Shown here: positions 8,582-17,027 of the stretch, piece after piece
Position numbering within the stretch: the stretch's first letter is position 1
How the letters are laid out: every line of letters begins with the position of its first letter
Source: Sphingobacterium siyangense
GTDB lineage: Bacteria; Bacteroidota; Bacteroidia; Sphingobacteriales; Sphingobacteriaceae
Reading direction: 5' to 3'
Assembly (NCBI RefSeq): GCF_007830445.1
Contig: NZ_VLKR01000023.1
Location: forward strand, 49,613 to 113,612
Length of the DNA stretch: 64,000 nt
The notes under the pieces: generated by a model
Seen by the model: only the letters and a program-made list of their open reading frames with translations
Database searches by the model: none
Told to the model about the DNA's origin: nothing
Position numbers and translations under genes: made by a program

Positions 8582-10057
8582 TTACATATTGACAGTTCCC
8601 CAGTAGGACGTCTGATTAAGCAACGGATTGGCTGCGAGCAATGTTGGGTCAAACGGCCAAAAATATTTCTTCGCATTAAATTGCGCCTGGTTCATTTTAC
8701 TTTCTGGGAATTTATAGACATTAAAATGCTTATATAGCCTAATGAGGTCGTAATACCGATGGCCTTCCAAAAATAGCTCGCGCGCCCTTTCATCAAATAT
8801 CGCCTCAATAAGTGGCTCCTCGCTTTTATAGGCAGGCAGTCCTGCTTGCGTCCGGATTTCATTTAAGATGGTTTCTGCTTCACTATTCTTCCCTATCGCC
8901 GCCAACCCTTCCGCCATGAGGAGCTTGATATCTGAAAACCGAAAAATGATGATGTTATTTTTAAATACCGCATTCGCATTGGATGTATTATTGGAAAACT
9001 TGACGTTCGCATATTTCGTACATAGCGCATAGCTACTGTTATAAGCAATATCAAACACACTTTTAAACCGTTTGTCATTGTCGTCTTTAAATAGCGTTTT
9101 AATATAATCCGGACTGATTCTTAACAGCGGATCAGTTAAAGGCCGAAAGTAAGGCCCTGCCAGCGAAAAGTATCCAATTCCTGAGTTTGTACCCTCATTT
9201 TCTCCGTTTTGCGAGATTTCAAAAATACCTTCATTAGATTTTCCCTGATAAATACCGCGATAGTTCAGGCTATCCCTACCCACAAAAGAATATTGGCCGC
9301 TTTCCAATACCGATTTCGCCGCATCGATACATTCAGCATATTCGCCTCTCCAGGCACTGAGATGCGCCTGAAGCGCAAGTGCAGCTCCCGTATTCCCACG
9401 CAGCGCAAAATCATCTTGGTCGATATTGTCCCATTGGAGCAAAGTCAATGCTTTGGATAGATCAGCCTGGCTCTGATCCAGCACATCGCTCTCTTTGCTT
9501 GCCGCAAGATTTACGGCACTGATTGGCAGTACGGATTCTGTTATAATTGGGACAGTACCCCAAACCCTCGCCATATAGAAATAGGCAAATGCACGTACAA
9601 AATAAGCCTCACCGATATAATAATCCCGAACAGACAGGTTATCAAAGGCATTTTCGTCCATCTTGGGCAGTCTTTGGATTACACGGTTTGCCTGGTCGAT
9701 GGCCTGATAGAAGATATCATAGCGCCGTAGCTGATAGGCAGGCCGACCAGTTTCCAGAGCTGCAACCGGCGTATTGAGCTGCATATTGACAATCGGCGTA
9801 AATTCTGGATTGGTCGAAGAATTAATTTCGTCCGTGAGCAAATCCCCATACACATAGAAAGCCATGCCACTACCTTGGTTCAAGGCCTTACGCAAAAGCG
9901 CATACATGGCGTTGGTTGCGCTATTGGCATCTTCCTGTGTTTTCCAGAAGTTTTCATCTGTTGCCGAACTGACAGGCTCAATATCCAGGAACTTGGAACA
10001 GCCCGAAGCGAGGTACATGAAAGCACTCAGCATTAAAAACAATATTTTTCTTTTCAT
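8582..10057 (-). CDS. susD-like: SusD/RagB-family nutrient-binding lipoprotein (locus 1)
   Basis: 491 residues. Lipoprotein signal with Cys20 (YLASGCSKFLDIEP), then the SusD_RagB N-terminal domain starting 'DENFWKTQEDANSATNAMYA' and TPR-like helices ('YYIGEAYFVRAFAYFYMARV'). The C-terminal hallmark 'FDERARELFLEGHRYYDLIR' is intact. It is the surface lid of the SusC transporter encoded 45 bp upstream, binding the substrate and passing it into the barrel. Length is usual for the family. Confidence 0.93.
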   Translation of the reverse strand: MKRKILFLMLSAFMYLASGCSKFLDIEPVSSATDENFWKTQEDANSATNAMYALLRKALNQGSGMAFYVYGDLLTDEINSSTNPEFTPIVNMQLNTPVAALETGRPAYQLRRYDIFYQAIDQANRVIQRLPKMDENAFDNLSVRDYYIGEAYFVRAFAYFYMARVWGTVPIITESVLPISAVNLAASKESDVLDQSQADLSKALTLLQWDNIDQDDFALRGNTGAALALQAHLSAWRGEYAECIDAAKSVLESGQYSFVGRDSLNYRGIYQGKSNEGIFEISQNGENEGTNSGIGYFSLAGPYFRPLTDPLLRISPDYIKTLFKDDNDKRFKSVFDIAYNSSYALCTKYANVKFSNNTSNANAVFKNNIIIFRFSDIKLLMAEGLAAIGKNSEAETILNEIRTQAGLPAYKSEEPLIEAIFDERARELFLEGHRYYDLIRLYKHFNVYKFPESKMNQAQFNAKKYFWPFDPTLLAANPLLNQTSYWGTVNM

Positions 10058-10102
10058 CTGTAAATAATTTTAAACCACCGTTATCCGATGGTACTGACAT
10101 GA

Positions 10103-13100
10103 TTAAAATGTAACATCCAAGCCTATAGTCCATTTCTTGGGGATTGGATACCCATTGCCCGTTGAATAACCGTTGGCTTCCACAGCTTCCGGGTCTGGCA
10201 CCGAAGACCAAGCTTTGACAGCCACATTATCCACCACCCCGTAAATGCGAAGCATTTTCAATTTAAGTTTCTTGATCATCGCCTGCGAAAAGGTGTAGCT
10301 CAGCTGAATATTTTTCAAGCGTACAAAACTGGCATTTTCCACAAAAGTGCTATTGGCAATGTGCCAATTGTCTACCGTATTGCGAAACAAGTTTGGGTAT
10401 TTGGTCTGATCCCCTTCTTTCATCCAGAAATCACTGGGTTTAAAATCTCCCGCGATCGCGGAGTTGGTTCCCCAGGTATTGTACAGGGCAGACGATCCCG
10501 CATCCTGCAATTTATCCGACAGGTAACCATTCCACAAGGAGCGTCCGAAAACAAAGCTCACCAAGGTAGACAAGCTAAAATTCTTGTAGGAGAACTGGTT
10601 GATAAATCCACCTACGAAGTCAGGGTTTGGATTTCCCATATCAATTTTATCGTTGTAATCGATGATGTAGTCGCCATTGACATCCCTTCGGCGCGGATCA
10701 CCAGCCTGATAAAGGACCGATTGATTAAAATGAGCTATTCGTCTTCCCGTCAGCGGGTCGATAGGCACATCCGCATTGGTCGCATATACCCCGTCCACAT
10801 CCCATACTTTAAATGGAAAAATAGGCTGACCAACATTCAAGGCACGTTGCATCCAAGGTGGTCCCACCTGTATTTCCTTTCCGCCGTCAGGAAGACTAGT
10901 GACATAATTTTTATTATAAGCCATATTGAAATTAGTGGTCCACTGGAATGCCGACTCAGGAGCCATATTGCGGGAGATGATCGTCATTTCCACGCCACTG
11001 TTTCGCACACTGATAAAATTGTTGGAGACCGTGCTATATCCCGAAGTAGCGGGCATCATCAGGTCGTATACCAACTCTTTGGAATCGCGTACATAAAAAT
11101 CAGCAGTCACCGTAACCCGATCGCGCAGCAGGTTCATATCGAATCCGGCATTAAACTGGGGCGAGCGCTCCCATCTGATGGTCGGTGATGTCGCCGCCGC
11201 CGCATAATTTGGCGATACCGCGGGCTTACCATTATATGAAAGTACCGAACCAGCGATACCATTTTCCAACACCGCTCCCGCATAGGATGCATCAAAAGTC
11301 AAACCCGTGTAGCGTGCGTAGTATGAGCCCGGATCACGTCCCGTTATCCCGTAGCTACCCCGTACTTTAAAAAAAGATATCGCATTTTTGATTCCCTGAA
11401 AGAAAGGTTCTTCCGAAAGCACCCAGCCGGCAGATATAGAAGGGAAAATCCCCCATCGGTTGTCCTTACTGTAGCGAGAAGACGCATCCATGCGGTAACT
11501 CGCAGAAAGCAGGTATTTATCCTTATAATCATATCCAAAGCGGCCGAACAAGGATACCCGCGATCGTTCGCTGATGGAAGTCGTCGCATATAGATCCGGT
11601 CCTGAGGGGATACCGGTTACGGTTTTCACATAATTGCCATTGTCGTTATAACCATACATATAGTTTTCGTTGGAAGTATTGCGTTCCATACCGGTACCCA
11701 AAACGGCACTAAAATTATGGGTATTCTGAATGCTCTTGATGTAATTAAAATAAGTTTCCCATTCCCAGCGCTTATTTTGATTCACCCAGTTCTGCGCAAA
11801 GTTTCTGTATCCCGTAAGCAATTGAGGACGAAACAGATCACGCGTATTGTTATTCACATTAAAAGAAAACTGCGAGCGCAAGGTCAGGCCATTGATCAAA
11901 AACTTTTTGAGTGTCCCGGCAAAGTTTCCATTCAGGCTAAAGGAATTATCCCGATCCATCATCCCATCGTAGCGCCCCGTATAGATCTGTTGGTCTACGT
12001 CCGTTATCTGGTAGAAAGAAGAAGGAAATCCCCAGGTATTAAATGGATATTTCTGATCGTCTCCCGAACCATGTTTCGCTTTTGTAAACCCTGCGAACAA
12101 GTTGGTCTCAAACTGGAAATTGTCGGTAGGATTGGCCTGCAACATCAGGCGTGGCGTCAGGTTTTCATTTTCAAAGCCCATCATTACCCCTTGCTCATAA
12201 TAACGCTGCGCCGAGAAACGATATAAAAATTTCTCCATGGTGGCCCCGATACTCACATTCACATTGTTGATATTGGCCGACTGCAGAAAAAGCCCCTGCC
12301 AATCGGTATTATTGTTAAATGCCGGATTTAAACTATCCGTCAACATGGGGCTAATCGATCCATTGTTAAACCAGTCATACGATCCCCCCTGATACAGCAA
12401 ATTCATTTTCAGCCTGCGCTCCGCAGCTCCCACGGTGATAGGCTTCATCGCCGGACGGCTGGAGACCCCGTTGTATGCGGAGATCCGTATTTCGGGTTTA
12501 CCATGCGCCGGGCGTTTGGTTTTGATGATAATGACCCCATTTGCGGCACGAGCGCCATAAATAGCCGATGCCGAGGCGTCTTTCAGGATATCGACAGATT
12601 CAATATCATTGGGATTAATGGCCTGCAGCGGGCTTGCGTTACCGTAGGCAGAGCGGATATCACTCACATCGTAGATAATATTGTCGATCACATACAGCGG
12701 TGCCTGCAACTGGTTGTCTGCTAATCCCAGGTTGCTTGTTCCACGAATATTAACAATGTTATTGGTTCCAGGTTCACCCGAAGTACTCAACACCGTTAGT
12801 CCGGCAACACGGCCCTGTAACATGGCATCAAAAGTCGCATAAGGCGTATTTTCAAAATCCTTACCTTTTACGGTAGAAATAGCCCCCGTCGTCTTTCGAC
12901 GCTGCACATCCTGATAGCCCATGACGACCACCTCATCCAGTCCCGTCCCATCTTCCTTCATGGTGATCTGAAGCGTATTTTCGCCATCGCGCAGCTGTTT
13001 TTCCTGCCGCACATAACCAACGGAACTAAAAATCAAGGTTGGATTTGCCGATTTAAGCTGCAAGCTGAATTTCCCATCAGCATCTGTCTTTGAAGCATTC

Positions 13101-13270
13101 CTGATGCCTTTCTCTAAAATACTCAGATCAGACAGCGGCATACCCTTTTCGTCTTTAACGATCCCCGTGACCGTTCTCTGTTGTTGCGCATACAGCTGTT
13201 GACATACGAACAGCAGCAACATAAAAATACCCGTTAAGCATTTTTTTGGAAGATTTTCATGCATAGTCAT
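10103..13270 (-). CDS. susC-like: SusC/RagA-family TonB-dependent transporter (locus 1)
   Basis: 1055 residues. Signal peptide (cleavage near 'LYAQQQ'), a CarboxypepD_reg-like domain at about 30-110, then a plug domain opening 'LDEVVVMGYQDVQRRKTTGA' and containing the SusC signature 'SASAIYGARAANGVIIIKTK', then a 22-strand barrel ending in an aromatic residue (TIGLDVTF). It imports, energised by TonB, the oligomer captured by the SusD partner. First gene of the five-gene minus-strand operon and preceded by a 358-bp regulatory gap and an AraC gene. Confidence 0.95.
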   Translation of the reverse strand: MTMHENLPKKCLTGIFMLLLFVCQQLYAQQQRTVTGIVKDEKGMPLSDLSILEKGIRNASKTDADGKFSLQLKSANPTLIFSSVGYVRQEKQLRDGENTLQITMKEDGTGLDEVVVMGYQDVQRRKTTGAISTVKGKDFENTPYATFDAMLQGRVAGLTVLSTSGEPGTNNIVNIRGTSNLGLADNQLQAPLYVIDNIIYDVSDIRSAYGNASPLQAINPNDIESVDILKDASASAIYGARAANGVIIIKTKRPAHGKPEIRISAYNGVSSRPAMKPITVGAAERRLKMNLLYQGGSYDWFNNGSISPMLTDSLNPAFNNNTDWQGLFLQSANINNVNVSIGATMEKFLYRFSAQRYYEQGVMMGFENENLTPRLMLQANPTDNFQFETNLFAGFTKAKHGSGDDQKYPFNTWGFPSSFYQITDVDQQIYTGRYDGMMDRDNSFSLNGNFAGTLKKFLINGLTLRSQFSFNVNNNTRDLFRPQLLTGYRNFAQNWVNQNKRWEWETYFNYIKSIQNTHNFSAVLGTGMERNTSNENYMYGYNDNGNYVKTVTGIPSGPDLYATTSISERSRVSLFGRFGYDYKDKYLLSASYRMDASSRYSKDNRWGIFPSISAGWVLSEEPFFQGIKNAISFFKVRGSYGITGRDPGSYYARYTGLTFDASYAGAVLENGIAGSVLSYNGKPAVSPNYAAAATSPTIRWERSPQFNAGFDMNLLRDRVTVTADFYVRDSKELVYDLMMPATSGYSTVSNNFISVRNSGVEMTIISRNMAPESAFQWTTNFNMAYNKNYVTSLPDGGKEIQVGPPWMQRALNVGQPIFPFKVWDVDGVYATNADVPIDPLTGRRIAHFNQSVLYQAGDPRRRDVNGDYIIDYNDKIDMGNPNPDFVGGFINQFSYKNFSLSTLVSFVFGRSLWNGYLSDKLQDAGSSALYNTWGTNSAIAGDFKPSDFWMKEGDQTKYPNLFRNTVDNWHIANSTFVENASFVRLKNIQLSYTFSQAMIKKLKLKMLRIYGVVDNVAVKAWSSVPDPEAVEANGYSTGNGYPIPKKWTIGLDVTF

Positions 13271-13628
13271 AATTTCGTTAAGCAGGTTTTCAGTTTAACA
13301 CACTATCATTTAAACATTTACCTCGTCAGACAAATGCCTTCCCTTTTTTTAGAAAAGGGATGTTCCAGCATGTTAAAAATTGATTAGTTATACTTTCTGT
13401 AACAAAAATAGTACTTCGAAATAGCGGTTTTCGGTCAGATCTTATCCACTCATTCTAGCATTTTAACAAAAGAAAAAGAAGCTTTCGGGCGCGGTATAGG
13501 GTTTCGAAAAATGGCATTAAACAGCTATTCCGTCTAACCATAACAGCGGTATTTACCTGCAATAGTTAGACGGATATAAAGGAGAGCGGAAAATGGACAG
13601 GAAAATGGGGAACTTCTAAAACACCTCA
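13271..13628 (-). promoter_or_regulatory. Regulatory gap upstream of SusC locus 1
   Basis: No gene is seen. On the minus strand, TATTTTTG at 13403-13410 fits the Bacteroidota -7 consensus TAnnTTTG, about 130 bp before the SusC start, though no clear -33 TTG box accompanies it. A 9-bp perfect inverted repeat (CCGTCTAAC 13530-13538 and GTTAGACGG 13565-13573) lies just after the AraC gene and has no T-run, so it looks more like an operator than a terminator. Assignments are tentative. Confidence 0.3.
13530..13573. repeat. Inverted repeat, possible AraC operator
   Basis: Arms CCGTCTAAC and GTTAGACGG are perfect complements separated by 26 bp. The arms extend by one more pair on the outside. The location is between the AraC-type regulator gene and the SusC operon it probably controls. 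Paired half-sites at this distance would suit a dimeric regulator; a weak stem-loop at the end of the AraC transcript is the alternative. Confidence 0.4.
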
Positions 13629-14492
13629 CTAATCGTACAGATAGTTTCTGTAGTTCCGGACATATATTTTAGGCGATATTCCCAAGATATTCCGAAAAAC
13701 GCGATTGAAGTTAGTGATGCTATTGAAGCCAGCATCATACGCTATTAAAGATATCGAATCGTGCCTACCTAAACCCAATAATTTACAAGCTTCCCGGATA
13801 CGCAATTCATTCAGATAGGCTACAAACGTCTTTCCGGTACAATTTTTAAAATATCGGCAAAAAGCATGCGGCGTAAGGTTTGCCTTTTCAGCTATCTCAT
13901 CCAAGCTGATATCCTCTTTAAAATGCTCTTCCAAAAATTTACATAATTTTTCAATGCGGAAAGGTTTCGTTAACTCGTTTTTGGGCGATTGTACGCCAGA
14001 AAGTGGTTCCAGTTCAGCGAATACCTTACTCAGTGATTTTAACAAGTAGAAAAAATTCACGAGTTGATCCAGGAAGTCAGACTTTTGCAGTATTTCAATC
14101 AGATAACTTACCTGTGGCAGATGTTTCGTCGGAACTTTAAATCCCCGCTGACATTTATTCAGAAAATCGAGCAGATTTCGAAGTTCGGGCATCATTGACA
14201 TCGGAGACAATGCGCCATTTGTACTAAAAAAGCAAGAAACAGACCGCACAAATCCGCCCGCGATAAAACTTTTAAAAACATGGGCCTGATTTGCTCCCAG
14301 AAGAAAAATGTCACCGGGCTGAAAATCATGTACATTATCGTCGACGAATAGTTGGCCGATACCCTCTTTAATCCAAATTAATTGGTATTCTTCGTGACGA
14401 TGCATATACGGATAAAATTTATCCAGTACATCTTCTTGAATATAAATAGATCTATCCTGAGGAGCAGGAACTTTAAATTGAACTGGCTTCAT
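13629..14492 (-). CDS. AraC-family transcription regulator with N-terminal cupin
   Basis: 287 residues. The N-terminus is a cupin-type sensor: 'MHRHEEYQLIWIKEGIGQLF' with 'FQPGDIFLLGANQAHVF' (about residues 30-75). The C-terminus is a two-HTH AraC domain: 'EHFKEDISLDEIAEKANLTP', 'FCRYFKNCTGKTFVAYLNEL' and 'SLIAYDAGFNSITNFNRVFR', followed by the usual K-P/S-P-x-x-Y end. It lies upstream of and on the same strand as the SusC operon, and is the likely local regulator. Confidence 0.88.
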   Translation of the reverse strand: MKPVQFKVPAPQDRSIYIQEDVLDKFYPYMHRHEEYQLIWIKEGIGQLFVDDNVHDFQPGDIFLLGANQAHVFKSFIAGGFVRSVSCFFSTNGALSPMSMMPELRNLLDFLNKCQRGFKVPTKHLPQVSYLIEILQKSDFLDQLVNFFYLLKSLSKVFAELEPLSGVQSPKNELTKPFRIEKLCKFLEEHFKEDISLDEIAEKANLTPHAFCRYFKNCTGKTFVAYLNELRIREACKLLGLGRHDSISLIAYDAGFNSITNFNRVFRNILGISPKIYVRNYRNYLYD

Positions 14493-14704
14493 AACAATTT
14501 AGATTTAAATAAATGTCTATATGACATTAAATATACATCAGCCAATCTAGTCTTACAATACCGAAATAGAAGTGGTTAAAATTAGGCTATAAAAAGTTAT
14601 AATATGCACAGAAATAGGAGCAAATCAACACATGTTTTTTACTGGATCAAGAGGTTTTATAATCCAAACAACTGATAACAAACCTATTGAGCACTGTAAC
14701 AACA
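14493..14704. other. Intergenic stretch without recognised features
   Basis: AT-rich sequence between the AraC gene and the small membrane gene at 14705. I see no open frame, hairpin or promoter motif that I can defend. It probably carries the AraC promoter on the minus strand. Confidence 0.4.
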
Positions 14705-14827
14705 CTATTTCCCCCTGTTCAATACATTTCGGATATAAATCAATAATTCCGAACATACATAGACCATAAACACAAATATCAGGATGATTTGCGCGGCATC
14801 ATTCCAAAAAGCTAATTTATCTATCAT
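14705..14827 (-). CDS. 40-residue membrane peptide, translationally coupled
   Basis: ATG at 14827 overlaps the end of the upstream gene (ATGATAGATAA, stop of that gene inside). The product is one TM helix, 'AAQIILIFVFMVYVCSELLI', flanked by a short N-terminus and a basic tail (NVLNRGK). The overlap suggests coupled translation with 14817-15122. No family is recognised. It could be a membrane-anchored immunity peptide or a pseudogene tail; the clean frame and overlap favour a real gene. Confidence 0.4.
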   Translation of the reverse strand: MIDKLAFWNDAAQIILIFVFMVYVCSELLIYIRNVLNRGK

Positions 14828-15122
14828 ATTTTGGTCTATTTTTAAGTCTAACACTATTTCTCGCAATCTTAACACAGAAATAAATGATCAAAATTATATG
14901 AAGGAGCAGGCTGGCAGGTGTTAGTATAACTCCATAACCAGCCTCGTACCTGACTTCGGTATTCATTCGTGGATTATCTACACCTATTCCACCGTAGGGT
15001 ATAGCTGTTTTATAATTGTAATTTTTTAGATGAACTAGCGAATCATAGTATTTAACATACTGCAATGAATCAGAATTTTCAGTTTCTTTTATATCCATTT
15101 TTAAGAAATTACCTTCGTACAC
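14817..15122 (-). CDS. Small membrane-anchored protein, unknown
   Basis: Up to 101 residues. The longest frame starts at GTG 15122; an ATG eight codons later (MDIKETEN) is the alternative start. The first 65 residues are polar, the last 35 contain a TM helix ('ILTPASLLLHIILIIYFCV') and a basic C-terminus. It lacks a signal peptide, so it may be the C-terminal part of a longer, lost protein with an outside domain. It lies divergently upstream of module copy B and is coupled to the 40-residue peptide downstream. Confidence 0.4.
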   Translation of the reverse strand: MYEGNFLKMDIKETENSDSLQYVKYYDSLVHLKNYNYKTAIPYGGIGVDNPRMNTEVRYEAGYGVILTPASLLLHIILIIYFCVKIARNSVRLKNRPKYDR

Positions 15123-15398
15123 AATTAAATAGTTGTAGTTTCCTTATTTTTTCAATTTCCATACACAGTCCATGGTACTAATATATGTTTTACAATAACT
15201 GGAACTACCCAAATTAAAAAATGAAGCGGTTTTTTATGGCTTTTTTTTACTGAAGCAAATTTATAACTTTATTTGCTAAGAAAATTACAGATACGCATCA
15301 TTTATGGAAACATCAAGGACAATTCATAACCAGATAGAGGTCAAAAAGTCGTATCAGCAGATGAAAAAAATCAGTATTACTAAATTAGAGATAAGCAC

Positions 15399-15848
15399 AT
15401 GAAAAATTTCGAAAGAAACGGTAACGAGTACAAAATGAAACCTCAGTTAGGCACCTATGTTCCTTTGGTCGCTATATTTTCCATTATGGCAATTGTAGGT
15501 TTTGTCAAAATGCCGGAGTCTTCTTTTAAATGGTGGATGCTGGGTATTGTTGTCATTTTAATGATTTCCCTGCTGAGAGCTTATTTTATCATTGATATGG
15601 ACAGACGGGAAATGCGCGTACGCAAAGGTCTTTTTGGCAGAGAGGTGACCTTTCCGCTGGAAAGCATACAAGGTTTTACGATCCACAAACTCAAACAATA
15701 CGGCTTTATCACCGTCAGCGTATCGCTTCTTGCACGTTACCGAAATGAAAACGGCAAGGAAAAAAAAGCACAGCTGGCACAAAGCTACTTTACAAAACCA
15801 ATACAGCGAATCTACGATGAGATAGAAGAGATTATCGGTGAAGGTTGA
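15399..15848 (+). CDS. PH-like membrane protein (module copy B)
   Basis: 149 residues, near-identical in layout to 1498-1956: TM hairpin at about 20-64, then a soluble PH-like domain opening 'IDMDRREMRVRKGLFGREV'. Most differences are conservative (T/A, L/F). ATG 15399 overlaps the TGA of a 32-codon upstream frame (15304-15402), which suggests translational coupling or a leader peptide. Both copies are intact, so both are probably maintained by selection. Function unknown. Confidence 0.7.
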   Translation: MKNFERNGNEYKMKPQLGTYVPLVAIFSIMAIVGFVKMPESSFKWWMLGIVVILMISLLRAYFIIDMDRREMRVRKGLFGREVTFPLESIQGFTIHKLKQYGFITVSVSLLARYRNENGKEKKAQLAQSYFTKPIQRIYDEIEEIIGEG

Positions 15849-15877
15849 GTTTTAAAATCAATGATGCTTTTTTTTAA

Positions 15878-16381
15878 TTATTTTATTCTTTGCGGCACTT
15901 TCAACGACGTGGAATCTTCTTCGATCTCGTAAATAATCTTCAGGATGCCCCCTTTATCTAGACATTTCTCTGTCCTGGATATTTCTGGCTCCAATTCCGA
16001 GATTTCAAATAATTTATAAGACTCTAAACCATACAATTCTGGTAAATTACCATGCTCAATATGTTCTAAATAATAAATTACACTGCAAATCTCTCTTTTA
16101 TGATGTTTTGCAAAATCGGACATCGATACTTGAAATAACTTCTTAAAATCTTGTTGTATACCCACATTATCAGCGATAAAAAAAGAAGCAATATACATTT
16201 TGATAGCCTTTTGGTCTTGCTTATTTGCTATTACCCTATCACTGATTACGATATTAACCTCCTTATCAAGTTTGTTATATTCAATAGCGACATCTCCTTC
16301 CCCATCTTTTAGAACATAAACCTCTTTTTGATTTTGCCCTAACAAAAACAAAAAACTACTTATTAAAATCAGGACTTTCAT
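15878..16381 (-). CDS. Exported protein of unknown function, immunity-like
   Basis: 167 residues starting MKVLILISSFLFLLGQNQ, a short signal peptide without a lipobox Cys. The mature part is acidic and mixed alpha/beta, with 'DFAKHHKREICSVIYYLEHI' in the middle and two further Cys. It starts 17 bp after a gene fragment (16399-16524) that ends like the tail of a larger protein. That matches the toxin-then-immunity order seen at 4392-3943. No family is recognised. Confidence 0.5.
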   Translation of the reverse strand: MKVLILISSFLFLLGQNQKEVYVLKDGEGDVAIEYNKLDKEVNIVISDRVIANKQDQKAIKMYIASFFIADNVGIQQDFKKLFQVSMSDFAKHHKREICSVIYYLEHIEHGNLPELYGLESYKLFEISELEPEISRTEKCLDKGGILKIIYEIEEDSTSLKVPQRIK

Positions 16382-16398
16382 CTCACTTATAACCGTTA

Positions 16399-16524
16399 TT
16401 AAGAATAATATCTTTCGTTATTTATACGAACTTGATTCCTCAACTCCACACATCCGCTGCCTTTACTATCTATTATCTTCACACCTTGATATTCATCTAC
16501 ACTATTCTTTGGTTCAAAACCGAG
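16399..16524 (-). pseudogene. Orphan C-terminal gene fragment
   Basis: 41 codons bounded by TGA upstream and TAA at 16399-16401, with no ATG. It contains 'DEYQGVKIIDSKGSGCVELR', reads like real protein and ends 'RINNERYYS'. The upstream part is missing. It lies immediately before the exported-protein gene on the same strand. It is probably the end of a lost, possibly toxin-type, gene. Confidence 0.35.
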
Positions 16525-16580
16525 TCATCCCCCCGGTAAGTATCTTTATCTTGGCCAACAAGATACCTTTTGCTTCCCTA

Positions 16581-16706
16581 TTATTGTCTTTTAAATATTT
16601 CATTGGCGTCAACAAGTGTATAAATCCCTATGTAATCATCATACTGCAAAAATTTATTATTGATAAAGCAATATAGTTGGAAGGTGATGTTCTTCAGCTT
16701 CCACCG
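16581..16706 (-). pseudogene. Fragment of the 3297-3911 lipoprotein family
   Basis: 41 codons without a start codon, containing 'LYCFINNKFLQYDDYIGIYT' and bounded by stops. The same block, with few changes, is found in the second half of the broken lipoprotein gene at 3297-3911; DNA at 16628-16675 and 3426-3473 is nearly identical. This is a second, more decayed copy of that gene. Confidence 0.55.
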
Positions 16707-16781
16707 CTATTATGATAAAAGGGATTTTCTACACCTTTCAAAAAACATATATAACATCAGCCACCACCTATAAAGAACAAC

Positions 16782-17027
16782 ATGGCAGTTACTAGATCAT
16801 TTATAAACACAATTATTTCTTTTAATACAGACCCCTCAGCAAACGAAGCCAATCGGACAATAGAAAAACTTGAATTCAAATTACAGGATCAACATTTCAG
16901 TCGGAATACAGACTTCTGGCTTAAAATTAGTAATTCAGCGCCGAAATTTCTAAATTTAATCGCTGATGACCGACCCAATAAATATAAAACGACAATTTCT
17001 AAATGCGCTGAAACGCGGAACAGGTGA
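16782..17027 (+). CDS. Doubtful short gene overlapping the helical-repeat gene
   Basis: 81 codons from ATG 16782, ending inside the helical-repeat gene in another frame. The first 60 residues (for example 'ANRTIEKLEFKLQDQHFSRN') look plausibly coding. The tail merely reads the shifted start of the next gene. It may be a gene whose original end was replaced when the module was duplicated. No family is recognised. Confidence 0.25.
   Translation: MAVTRSFINTIISFNTDPSANEANRTIEKLEFKLQDQHFSRNTDFWLKISNSAPKFLNLIADDRPNKYKTTISKCAETRNR

Noticed and set aside
8563..8676. Upstream extension of the fasciclin/DUF4859 lipoprotein
   Set aside because: It would overlap the SusD end and bury the lipoprotein signal; ATG 8562 is the sensible start.
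10361..11188. 275-codon plus-strand frame opposite the SusC gene of locus 1
   Set aside because: Lies within an obvious SusC barrel on the minus strand and has shadow-like composition.
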